DNA of 64,000 nucleotides from Teratosphaeria epicoccoides (taxonomy: Eukaryota; Ascomycota; Dothideomycetes; Mycosphaerellales; Teratosphaeriaceae), in NCBI GenBank assembly GCA_021401465.1, contig JADDMT010000014.1, positions 248,001-312,000 of the forward strand, in the 5' to 3' direction. Below the pieces are notes generated by a model. That model had not been told where the DNA came from and searched no databases. It saw only the letters and a list, made by a program, of their open reading frames with translations. This document shows, piece by piece, positions 1 to 10,853 of this stretch (the first letter of the stretch is position 1; each line of letters starts with the position of its first letter). The position numbers and the translations under genes were made by a program.

Positions 1-489
1 TAACCTGTCCATTGTGGAGGGTGTCTTGCTCATGTCACAGATGTTGATGGTGATGATTGTCCCTGAAATAAGCTTGTTAGATTGCTTGCACACTGCTATC
101 GAGGTTGAGAGATCCCACTCCCATTCCCTAATAAAAGTTCATGACGTTGTAGGCGGAATGCGGACCAAAATCTCGTCCACGCTGGACCTTCCCCTGCGCT
201 CAGGCGCGAATATCTCGCACATGATTGAGCCATGAGATTTTTGTGGTATCTCGAGCCAGAAGTTACCATGCGAGTGTGGCAGACTCACTACACTCACCTT
301 AATTTGAGTCTGACTGCGACGCAACGGCCTGTCACCGCGTAGAGACGATACCTGTCTGGTGCTCGTTGGCAAGCGATTCGGCCTTGGAAAATGTTTGCTT
401 CACATTCACAGCTAACGGTGATCTCTGCCACGCAGCGCCGATACCTGCATTTGCTCCGGCTCGTCCTTATCTTTTACAGCAAAAACTCC
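1..489. other. Left-edge intergenic, nothing recognised
   Basis: Only short overlapping ORFs without family resemblance occur here. The stretch presumably holds the 3' UTR of the uL22m gene and flanking DNA. I see no RNA gene. Confidence 0.4.
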
Positions 490-1625
490 TCAAAAAGTGT
501 ACCACTGTCTCTGCCACTGCACCGGCCTATCTGGCAAATGTACCCATACATTGTCCAAGATATGCTTCCTCCTTTTCGCCTCTCGATCCTCATGCTCTCG
601 TATCCGCGTGGCCTCCTCTTTCAAAACGACCGTCAAGCTTGTCCACGGCGTCCTCATGAGAAATGCGCGCCCCCTCGCTCGGAAATCTGGTAGCTGACCA
701 AAAGGTCCACGGCCGACCCAAGCCTGATCTATGTAGATCTGGGATGCGTCCGTCACAGTGTGGCGCTTGCCGCCTTTGAGCTTGATCTGGATCGCGGAAG
801 TCACAGGACCAGGCGCTTGCAGGTCCAGGGAGGGCGTGACAGCGCCGCCTATGTTTGGTGGGCTGTCATTTGATGTGGGCGCCCCGTTTGACGCGTCGAC
901 AGCTCCCAATCCCATTCCGCGCATCACGACAGCTTCATCTCTTGCGTACTCCAGATGCTTCAGGACTTCCTGAGCCATCTTCTTCTTGCTGAAACGCATC
1001 TGCACGATAGCATCATCAATCGTCTTGCCTGCTATCTGCCTCGCCAGCATTCCCAACTTCTTCACCGAAGTCTTCAAATTGTGGGTCTTGGCCAAATGCT
1101 CCCTCTCCGTCCGCTTGATGACCTGCTGCTTTGTCAAGCGACCACCTTTCCGCACCATCTGGATCACCTTCTTCCGTTCCCACCGTTCGCGAGCGTTCGG
1201 ATCGGGATCGAGTTTTTGCGCCATGTTGTTTGGATTGCGGGCTGGCGAAGGTGCCTTTGTCTCGCCGCCGCCCGATCCATCAGCCTGCGCTTGTTGCTGT
1301 TGCTGCATTCGGCGCTCATCCTCGAAAATAGACGATGCGGCCAGATCTCCGACCCTGGGCCGCTCCTGCTGCATGGGATTCATGCTCTGGCCTGGTTGAT
1401 CCGAGCCATACTTGCGCTGATATTCCTCCAAGACCGGATTGGAACTTGCGGAGGCGTTGCCTTCGGAATCATTGCTGGCGGCGCGCCTCGTTTGGAAAGC
1501 AATTCGCGGGCGGATAGGAAGATTTTGGCAGAAGATGCCTGCTTCGATCAGTCAAGCGAGTCGTCAGCAGTTCAATTAGACGTACATCTGCCTGCTACCC
1601 GTCTTGAGGGCGCTGCCACATTCAT
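490..1625 (-). CDS. MRPL22: Mitochondrial large-subunit ribosomal protein uL22m
   Basis: Nuclear gene for the mitochondrial homologue of bacterial L22, which lines the mitoribosome exit tunnel. Model: complement(490..1538, 1586..1625), 362 aa. The long ORF has no in-frame ATG before a TGA near 1551. A 47-nt intron (donor GTACGT, branch-like TTGACTGA, acceptor GCAG) joins it in phase to a short exon giving MNVAAPSRRVAGR, a basic presequence suited to mitochondrial import. The L22 domain covers about residues 164-339, with KLGMLARQIAGKTIDDA, then RFSKKKMAQEVLKHLEYA, and the C-terminal IYIDQAWVGRGP and VVLKEE motifs typical of the fungal family. Residues 50-130 are Gln-rich and poorly conserved. 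It is transcribed divergently from PRP24. An in-frame upstream ATG at 1682 would add 19 residues. The family call is firm and the exact start is less so. Confidence 0.9.
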
Positions 1626-2333
1626 TTCGGCGATATTGGGACTTTGCCGGATGAAGCATGCGCGATTGCAGCAAAGCAGCATGTCTCAAAGAGGAAGTTC
1701 GCGGGAGTGTCAGCCGTATTAGTCAGCCGAGACTCTGCAAGATTCGGGACTTTCGTCTCGGGACAAGCAGTCGTGGACCCCGTGGTCATCCCCCTGTCCC
1801 AGTGTTTTATTGGGCTCTCGGTCTTTGCGGGAAACACATGTATTAGAAATTTTGGCAATTACGTATTCACAAGATTCACATCCTCCCTGGCTATAGCTTT
1901 CAAACTGTTGGAGCTGTAGCAAACAATGCCTTCTACACCACGATGGTTGAATACCGAGTCGGCGCAGTGTGCCGATCCGCTTGACAGCCGTCTATAAAGG
2001 TACCCCAAAAGTTGACGCAAATCTTAAGTCACGATTCCTTGAGCAGGTTGGCGCCTAGAACCCTCTCTCTTCGCGCGTCTGTGCGCCTTGTCCAATTCTG
2101 TCTTTTGTCATCTGACATTCCTCTGGCTTTCTGATTGTTGGCCAGAACACAGTCCACGAGACCCTGGGAGGCAGGACGGACGGAGGGAACGCTGCAGAGC
2201 CGCAAATTCGCATATGGCAATCTTGTGCCTCGATAGCTATCCATTGAGCAGGTATCCGTTGGATATTTGAGGCGCCTGAAGGTGTCCTGGTCGGCTGTAC
2301 GTGTCCGGCTCGCTATGGGTGTTTGGGCTCGAG
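1626..2333. promoter_or_regulatory. Divergent promoter region of uL22m and PRP24
   Basis: About 700 nt between the start codons of two divergent genes. Short ORFs occur in all frames but none looks like a protein. It must hold both promoters and 5' UTRs; I could not assign a specific factor site. Confidence 0.45.
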
Positions 2334-5300
2334 ATGGATATAAATGCATTACTGTCTCCCGATAGCTCTACAGGATACGTCCATGAAAAGTCGCCCGGCA
2401 GTCCACCAAGGAAGACCACCAAGGCCCAAAGACCAAAGGGCCCACGGCGAGCTCCTTCAGGCGCATCTAGTCTGAGCAGAGAGGTTCATCGCTCTCCAGA
2501 TCGCGCACTGCCGCAACATACTCCGCGGCCGTGGTCAGATGGCCCTTCTGTACACTCCTGCCATGTGCTACGAGAGTTCCCACCGCAGAACATAGGACAG
2601 GCCGCTCCCGGCTTCCGCTCTCTACGGAACCCCCATCAGGCTCCGTCAGTGCCACACACAAGTTATCCATTGCGTGCAGCTCAAGTTTCTGTACACCAGG
2701 GCTTCTCACGAAACCACCACTTGGCCCAACAGCCTGCAATGGCGGATCGCAGGACTTCGAGTAGCCGCACCACCACTCCTCACATGGAAGTATTGGCGGG
2801 TAAGCACGAGTCGTCCGCCCCACGCTAAGCGATAAAGCTGACTCGAGCAACCTGCAGATGTGGCATCGAGGGAAGAGCCCCATCCAGTAACTCGAACAAT
2901 CTCGGGGGGCATCATTAGACAGACCGACTTTGACGCGCAAAGGTCTCCTCCATCATTCGTTCATCAACCACAACCACCTCCAATATTCCGAAATAAGTCT
3001 GGCCAGTCACTGGCGGACATGACCATGGCGGAAGCTCCTTCCCAAACGCCACCTCCCAGAACCTTTACCTCGAATTCTCTCAGCGACGCCGAACTGCAGG
3101 CTGTCACTGAACTACTCGAATATCTACGAGTAAATTCCTACGCGTACGACTCGCATGTGCAACTTATCAATCTCCTGCACAAGGGCTTCTTGGCACATAT
3201 CTGTCCACCTGATCATGCGAAGGACACAACACCGCAGGACTCTCACAGCTATGGCTTGCTGAACGAGCTGCGACAGGCTCGCGAAGCCATGGACTCCCGC
3301 TTTGCTGTCGGAGAAGACATCTGGGCTGATTGGCTTGCCGATGAAGTGCTGACCGCAAAATCTGGCGAGGAGCGTGTCAACGTCACAGAACTCTACCAGA
3401 AAGCTGTGTCCGATGAACCAGCATCAGTAAAGTTGTGGGTTGCTTATGCAGATTACGTGCAAGTAAGCCACGCAGCGTGCCACGACTTGGAAGGCTCTGA
3501 TCAAAGTGGCTGGACCGAGGAGGACAAGGAATTGTGCAGAGAACTATTCACCAAAGAGATGCTCGCGGGTGTTCTGGAGCAAGCAGTCGCTGCGACTCAA
3601 TGGCGGATCGACGCAAGTCATCTCTTATGGGACCGCTTTGCGGATTTAGCCCAACAGACGTTTCCCAGCGCGCCTAGTTCGAACGATGTGGTCAAATTGC
3701 GCGATATGTTTGTCCAGCGACTTCGAATTCCACATGTATCTTCTGCGCAAACAGCACAGCTCTTTTGGCCGGTGATCAACAAGTTCGAGCCAAACAACTG
3801 GGAGACGATCATGGCACAGGTCAATGACATGGCTGAGCCGGCCAGAAGACAGGTCGCTTTGCGCGAAGAGCATGAACTGGGCGTGCAGAGGGCAATACAA
3901 TCTGGAGATAAGGTTGCACTGTTCAATTCGTTCAATGACTACTTGCAGTGGGAGCGCAAGCACTGCGGTCGAGGTGCCTTTGCGCATGAATTGTGCTGCT
4001 CGCTCTATGAACGCGCTCTGCTCAAGTTTCCTACTTACACCGACTGGTGGACCGACTACATTGATCTGGTTGTAAGTCAGAGCAGCACGGACGTGCCTCT
4101 GTTGCCACTCATTGAAAGAGCCACGCGTCATTGTCCATGGTCCGGTGACCTTTGGGGAAGGCGCATTCTTCGCTCTGCGGCAGAGAACAGGCCGTACTTC
4201 GAGGTCGAGCATACTAAGCACAGGGCCACCAACTCAGGACTTCTCGACATTGGTGGCCTTGAAGAGCTGCTCAAGGTCCTACAGCAGTGGTGCAGTTACC
4301 TCCGACGTCATGCATTTGCCATCACGAGTTCTGAAGACAACCAAGACACAGCTGAAGTGGGAATCGTGCAAGCGCTGGAAGACATACAGCGAGCCGGCGT
4401 GACACTGTATGGCGAAGAATTCAAGGGCGACCCGCTATATCGATTAGAGATTATACAAATTAAGTTTCTTACAGAGGCGCGCAGGCTGAAGGACGCGCGT
4501 GAAGTCTGGCGTCGCCTTGTGGACCTCCAGAAAAGTTCTTATGAGTTCTGGCTGAAGTACTATCAGTGGGAATTTGTTCTGTGGTCTTACGACCGTCTTA
4601 ACGACAATCGGAGAGTCGAGACAAGAGAGAACGGCCCACACCTGGCAACCGCTGTGGTTCAGGAAGCACTATCGCAGAGACATATCGACTTTCCAGAAAA
4701 GGCGGTGGAACTGTACTTGCTTCACTTTGAGCACCATGAGTCAGCCGAGAGGTATCAAGCAGCCATGATCGAGGCGAGAGAATTCAACAAGAGACTCGCG
4801 ATCCGGAGAGCGAAAGAGGCTGAAGCAGCCGCCGCGGAAGCATCACAATACCCAGACTCGGTGGTCGAGTCGCAGCCTGCGGCTGCTACAGGAGGTAAGA
4901 GAAAGGCAGAAGACATCATCACGAACGGGAAAAGCAGGAAGAAAGCCAAGAGCGACGACGCCCAAGCTCCAGGCGATGCTGAAACTTCAGCGTCAGCTTG
5001 CACCCAGATCAAGCGTGACCGCGAGCACAACACTGTGACAGTGCGCAACCTCCCGGCGGATGTAACGGACCTCGACATTAAGAAATTCTTCCGCGATGTT
5101 GGTAAGCCGGTTTCCACCAATATTTTGAAGGAGAAGGATGGCGAGAGTGCAACCGCGACCGTGGAATTCGACTCGCACGAGGATGTGGTTACAGCCAAAA
5201 CACGCAATGGCAAGCAGCTCGACGGTCACGAGATCCGCATCTACAGTGGCAGTAAGAACACGCTTTACGTGACGAATTATCCAGCCGAGTACGACGAAGC

Positions 5301-6435
5301 GTCCATTCGCAAATTATTTCAGCGCTATGGTGAGATCATCAGTGTGCGTCTCCCTTCTCTCAAATACAACAATCGTCGCCGCTTCTGCTACGTCCAATTT
5401 CTCGATGAGGAGACCGCGCGTGGGGCAGAAGCAGCCATGGACGGCAAGATGATTGATGGCCAGCACAAGCTACTTGCCAAGATATCGAACCCAGACGCTA
5501 AAAAGCAAAGGTCTGGCGCGCAGGCTGAGGGCAGAGAGCTGTTCGTCAAGAACATCGATCGCACTGTCTCAGAAGCCGAGGTCAGCGATTATTTCCGCCA
5601 GTACGGCAATGTGGTCAGCATCAATTTTATCAAGCTGGTCAACGGCAAGCGGACTGGTACCGCTTTCATCATCTTCTCGAGCGCGGACGAGGCAAATGAG
5701 GCACTGGCTGCAAACAGCAAACCATTCAAGGACCGTATTCTACATGTCGAGCTATCCGCCTCGAAGGCGGAAGGACGGACCGCACCAATGGATCGCGCAA
5801 GGAAGACGGATATCATCGTCAAGGGCAACACGCCAGAGCCGGGCGAGTCAAATGGGCCGCGCGGCTCAGATGTCTCGATGAAGTCCGCACCGCATGGCAA
5901 TGACGGCAATTTCAAGACTGCCAGAGAGCGTAAGATTGCCGTCTTCAATTTGCCAGACACGGTGAATGATGCCCGGATTCGTGCAGTGCTAGAAACATAC
6001 GGGCGAATCATTAAGATCCAGCTGCGATATCAGGAGAAAGGCGCCATTGTCGAGTTCGCCGACATAAATGATGCTTTCAACGTTCGCTCCGGCGTCGACG
6101 TCTCCTCACTCGGACCTGAAGCCAAGACTGGCGATGTCGCGGATCTGCTCGGCAAGAAACGCAAGCAGCAGCAGCCGAGTGCGATGACTGGCGGCGGAAA
6201 GCTGTTGGGAGGTCCGCCAGGCTTCGCTCGGCCCTCGCAGCGTGGAGCCAGAAGAGGTGGTCTGGGCTTCATACGCGGTGGACTTGGATTCTCGGGGTTA
6301 GCCAAGACCTCTGCCGAGGGCGTTGGTACTGGTGAGCAGGCGCCGGGCGGCAAGAGTAACGCAGACTTCCGCGCCATGATAGAAGCTGGTAAGCCTGCGC
6401 CATCCGCGCTTAAGACTGCGGACGGTGAGTCGTAG
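2334..6435 (+). CDS. PRP24: U4/U6 snRNA-associated splicing factor PRP24 (HAT repeats plus four RRMs)
   Basis: Promotes annealing of U4 and U6 snRNAs during spliceosome recycling (known role). Model: join(2334..2799, 2858..6435), 1347 aa. The large exon lacks a good ATG start. A 58-nt intron (GTAAGC donor, CTGAC branch, CTGCAG acceptor) joins it in phase to an upstream frame open from the ATG at 2334, which begins MDINALLSPDSS. A minimal alternative starts at ATG 2784. After a low-complexity N-terminus come HAT-type helical repeats (about residues 250-800), a basic Lys-rich linker, then RRMs near 880 (VTVRNLPADV), 956 (LYVTNYPAEY), 1048 (LFVKNIDRTV) and a degenerate one near 1181 (IAVFNLPDTV). 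The tail carries SNADFRAMIEAG near 1322, matching the C-terminal motif that in yeast Prp24 binds the Lsm2-8 ring. The call is firm; the N-terminal exon is inference. Confidence 0.88.
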
Positions 6436-8046
6436 GTCTTATGATGTCCGCAGGTTCTGTCTTGACCCGTCGCTCTCCCTACCCCGCGTCGCCGAATCAC
6501 TCCCTTTCACCTTCACCAGTGCATATCTGTACTCACTCTGCTCTGACGCAATGCTTGAAGCCGTCACGTAGTCTGCTCGGCTTGTCGATACCAAGCTTGC
6601 TGCCATCAACTCAGAATATCTTACGCGTGAGCAGAGTAAGGCGAGGGTGGCTTACTACTTTGACCACTCCGCCACGAATGCGGTTGCCCAGGTGCTAGTG
6701 ACCTAGGAGGACTTTGTGCTAGCGAGACGGGAGTCAGTGCCGTCCGTCAGCGTCGAAGAGTTGCAGCACTGTAAGAGGGTGCGTGCGGCTTGCGAAGGTG
6801 CTGGTAAGAGGGAGAGCAGCCAGAATGATATGCTCGTGGCGGTTAGCAGCCCGATGTGCCGGGTAGTCATCAAAGTAGAAGGCCGATGTCTGGAGGCGAG
6901 ATGAGTAAGACGGCGAGGAGGGCTATCTCGAGCAGAGACGAGCCGCTAGCTGCGAATGGCAATGGACCTAGACAGCGACCTGCTGTCGAAGAGAATTCGG
7001 ATAGCCATGACGACCTTGTAATAAGGACGGACAAGATGTCGCTATGGCGGGGTGGCGAAAGGCAAGGGCAAAGGAAAAGGCGTGATCGATGGACCTGCCG
7101 TGGATCGTCCAGTCATGGATGGGAATAGGGAGGGTAACGACTTGTATGACTAATGTAGTGTGTAATATGGAGACGAGGCTAAGGAAGTCCAGGTTCAGAC
7201 TAGATCCTAGGAAGGTCTACAATGTAGTAACCGCTCGTTTTCACACTTAGCTGCTTCAGACTTGTAGCCTAAAATCGCTTCTAGAGAGCAGGATGATTAG
7301 TGTTAAGAACGATCCTCCTTCAATAGGATTTTCAGCTGCAGAGCTTGAATCTAGGATCGAGCAAGAAAGACTTTCAGAAAGCCTTTAGACACAGCCCCCG
7401 ACGAACTCCATTATTTCGGTCCCGGCCCGTCGTCACTTCTTATTGTAATGCAGGAAATCTTCAACGGAACTGCTTCGTCGTCGGGGATACGTCGCTGTTG
7501 CATTAACGCATGCTTCATACCTTCGTGAATCTAATATCGGCAGCCTTCCAAAGTTCTCCCTAAACGCCTAACGGGACATATTTAAGCCGTACTTCCTGAT
7601 TACACCGGCCTTCCGCTTGTCACCTCTATGCCCATTCAAGCGATGGGGGAGTATGACAAGTGCGGTTGGAGTCGATATCTCCAACTTGCTCTTATGTCTG
7701 ACATCTGCGATTGGTCAAATTTGGCGATGCCAGCGACTTGTTGCAGAGCCATGGCATAGCAGCCGTATGCCAGCCGCTTCCTCAGACCTGCGTTGTCGAA
7801 AAAGCCCCGAGGAGCCTGGCTCGTGCCGTTCGCGATATTCATATGAAGCGACCGTTTCGTGGAACTCTTCTGCGATGCGACCGTCGGTCGGGTGTCCGGA
7901 GCGCAGGACAGCCAGGGCTTTCTCCGCTCTCATTCTCCTCCTATTTCACCTCGCCATCAGACAACATAAAGTCCCATGACACACATTTCAATGCGCTGCA
8001 CGTTCTCATACAGCCTGCTCACGCCCTCTACGGACACCAGAAGAAT
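6436..8046. other. Intergenic, possible decayed coding fragment
   Basis: No intact gene found. At 6571-6706 one frame after a CGTAG acceptor-like site reads like protein (LVDTKLAAINSEYLT and VAYYFDHSATNAVAQ) before a stop, and the same frame reopens to 6904. I recognise no family. The stretch 7140-7620 is AT-richer with many stops. Confidence 0.3.
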
Positions 8047-8465
8047 TCACCAGCTTTCCGTAGGAGTCTGGCAGTAGCAATCGTGGCCTCCGCCTGGGAC
8101 TGCCCAACAGCTGGAGACCTCGGTTTTACACCCATTAGGCGGTGCTGGAACGGAATCGAGTCAACATGGGTCTTTTGGTGTGCGACACCAGAGATCACGC
8201 TATGAACTAAATGAGCTGTACATACCCTGTCGACATCCCGTATACATGCAGTCGTTAAAGTCAGTGTCGAGGCAGTTTCCGGCTCCCTATATGAGCGAAG
8301 GCGTCGATTAGGGATATCGCAGGTGAGGGAATGGATGATGTTTGGGGCACAGGGAGGAGGGAGAGAAGGACGTACGGACCAGTTGGCGGGTTGGCAGTAG
8401 TAGGTGCCTGCTATGAAAGATGGGAAGGAAGCGATGCTTAGGATGAGAAACGCAGGTAAATACAT
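8047..8465 (-). CDS. Small secreted cysteine-rich protein, candidate effector
   Basis: Three-exon model complement(8047..8144, 8226..8286, 8376..8465), 82 aa. Introns are 81 nt (donor GTATGT, acceptor TCCAG) and 89 nt (donor GTACGT, acceptor ATATAG), and all phases agree. Exon 1 encodes a signal peptide (MYLPAFLILSIASFPSFIAG). The mature part, about 62 residues, has eight cysteines at 24, 35, 43, 48, 56, 63, 73 and 75, an even number suited to four disulfides, and ends GGGHDCYCQTPTESW. Every cysteine-bearing segment appears only when both introns are removed; the unspliced frame is nonsense past the first donor. I recognise no family. It lies alone in a gene-poor stretch, as many fungal effectors do. 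No expression evidence is available to me. Confidence 0.68.
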
Positions 8466-10853
8466 AGTGTGTTCTGCGGTGCTTGGTCTAAGCTGTGATG
8501 TTCGCTTGCTGCGAACGAGGAGGAAGCGAAGGTGGTGCTAACCGTGTCGGTGTATCCGTAGAAGCATCCCCTGCGGTTACCGTTCTCTCCTTTCTCCCTG
8601 TGTCTCGATTGCTGCTTGCGTGACCTCCAAGAAAAGGTGGGTCCGGTCAGCACAAAGACCTTGGACTGTTAATCACCATGTGCCTATCAGCATGGCTCGA
8701 TAGTTTCAGTGTTGGCTGGCAAGTATTCAGCCCAAAACACCAAGGTACTAGTACGCACTTGGCGGCACGCGATTGGGAGCGACGAGACCATGACAAGCCT
8801 TGGTCGCAAAATGGCACAACATGATGAATTTGGCAATCGGAATATTCCTTCCGCCGTCAACTCGGTGACCAGGATTCGTGTTGCGGCGGTCTCAATATGA
8901 CAGTGTCGTTGAGACAAGCAATCCGGTCCCATTCTGCAGGACTCCCAGGCAGGGCTCACTGTGGCGTGCACTATCTCCGCCTTCTGGGTCTTTGCTCCGC
9001 AAGCTCCCTCCTCCACCATGATGGCCCTTGCAGCTTGTTTATTACAGCGCGGCATGCCTGCTGATTCTGTTTCTATGTTGCATGAGCGAGACAACTTGCT
9101 CAAGGGACTGTACAAACCGAAAGGCCGACGGATATCCTCCTGGCGGGCTATGCAATGAAGCGGTATAGGGAATGTTCGTTGACCCTTCCATCATGTACGG
9201 CCATAGGTCATTCAGGAAACAGAGGATCCCGCCCGTATTACGAGTTCGACCGCCAAATCGGTGTCCGAGACCTCGTGGCATGGGCCGATCAGGGGAAGGA
9301 CACTATGGTAAAAACACAGATGAGATGTGAATTCATTGATGCCGCCAAAGGTTTTGTTATTTTACCGCGGGAATGCGCCCATGCGAGTATCTTCGGAATG
9401 GTTAGAGCAAGAGAGAGACGGGCCGATCTCAGAATGGTCTTAGCGACTGGCTCGACAGTATCAGGAGACTTGAGATCATTACTCTGCCACCCGTTTCATG
9501 TTTTTAAGAATGGCAGTCGCAGGTTTAAGGGTTTCGAGCCTCATCACACATCCTAGAAAGACTTCGAGGCTACCGTCCGCTATTCCTACCTTTTGGGCGA
9601 TATCCAAGTCGAAGCACAGCCCGGAAGTGCGGGACTCACGTCAGAAGCACCCGACTATGGATCAGGCTATTCTCAGAAGATCTTCCGTCCACTGAGCGGA
9701 TATCGAGAGCAGGAGACTCGATTGCAAATGATTCCATCGAAGCTGGTACAAGCCTTAGTCCGGCTTTCGATCCACGATTGTTACGACCCCAGAGATCGAA
9801 TTTACAGTCCATGATACCAAGCAATCAATTGCATGGACGACTAGCAGAATCGCTGACTTAAGCTCGCTACACGAGAACCAGTACATCGCATGACGAGGCA
9901 CGGAACACGTGCGCGCAGTGTTCGCCTCAACGGCAATTGGAGGCAGAATCACTCAGATTTTGCCGTCGGTGTACAGCACAGCATGTCAACATAACCCATG
10001 CCGTGGTACCTGTGCCGCTGTCAAGTTCAAGCTAATGCACGATCCCTGGAATGGCTATTCATTCGATTGTGACTTCATTTCATTTGGCCCGACAACGGCG
10101 TGGCTCAGAACTGCTCAGTAGTCTCTCTGCAATTACGTTCTGGTACCAGCAAAGATGAGCCAGCAGAAACGCATGCAAACTGCCGAGAACCACCGTGTGC
10201 GCGTAAGGGTCTAGCGAAAGATTTGGCAAATTCAAAAAGTCAGCATTTCCGACACTAAAGGCAAACTCCTGGTGACCGTGCGACCAGCACAGATCATTCG
10301 GCCGGGGTGTCAAAGACCACGTCAAGAATACTCCCAGGCGAATACCTTGTTCTGCCCCGCATTTTCCGTCAATTAGATTCTCCGCAGCAGCCAAGTTCCA
10401 TGATCACTGATCAAGTCTTGCTGTTGCTTGACTTGCGAGCCAAGCAGCCGTAAGCATCTGCCGCAGGTCAAGCCTGCAGGCTCGCGTGGTACCAGCTTTC
10501 TCCGGACTGCGTGAGAAGGTATATCCTTAGCCTCCTTTTCACGCGTCTCCCAACTATCGGGTTTGATCCTTGTAGGACGGCTCATGTTTCTTGCGCCATT
10601 TGCCGCAATGCGCAGCCCGGAAAGATCGGAGTCTTCGCGCTTGACGGTTGAGCCGGTCATTGACCTGGGCGCTCGCAATACTCAGTCAACGCAGCGTCAT
10701 TACTATACCCACTTGGGTGGCGGTGCAGGACAGATCAGAAGTCCGGAGGGGTTGCCTGCTTGTACAAGTAGTGGGCATGCTTGCTGAGCCGTTGCCGGCT
10801 TCCTGACAGTCTTCACTGCTTGGTCGAGCAAGGCAAAGGCGGACCGGGTCGAC
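8466..10853. other. Gene-poor intergenic stretch, 2.4 kb
   Basis: Many short ORFs on both strands, none with recognisable domains, signal peptides or convincing splice structure. It includes the upstream regions of the secreted cysteine-rich gene (left) and the oxalate decarboxylase gene (right). I see no transposon ends or RNA gene. Confidence 0.35.

Noticed and set aside
955..1722. 255-codon plus-strand open frame
   Set aside because: Antisense to uL22m, whose domain and splicing are clear.
8028..8465. 145-codon unspliced reading of the secreted cysteine-rich gene
   Set aside because: Past the first donor the frame loses its cysteines and protein character; the spliced model is better supported.
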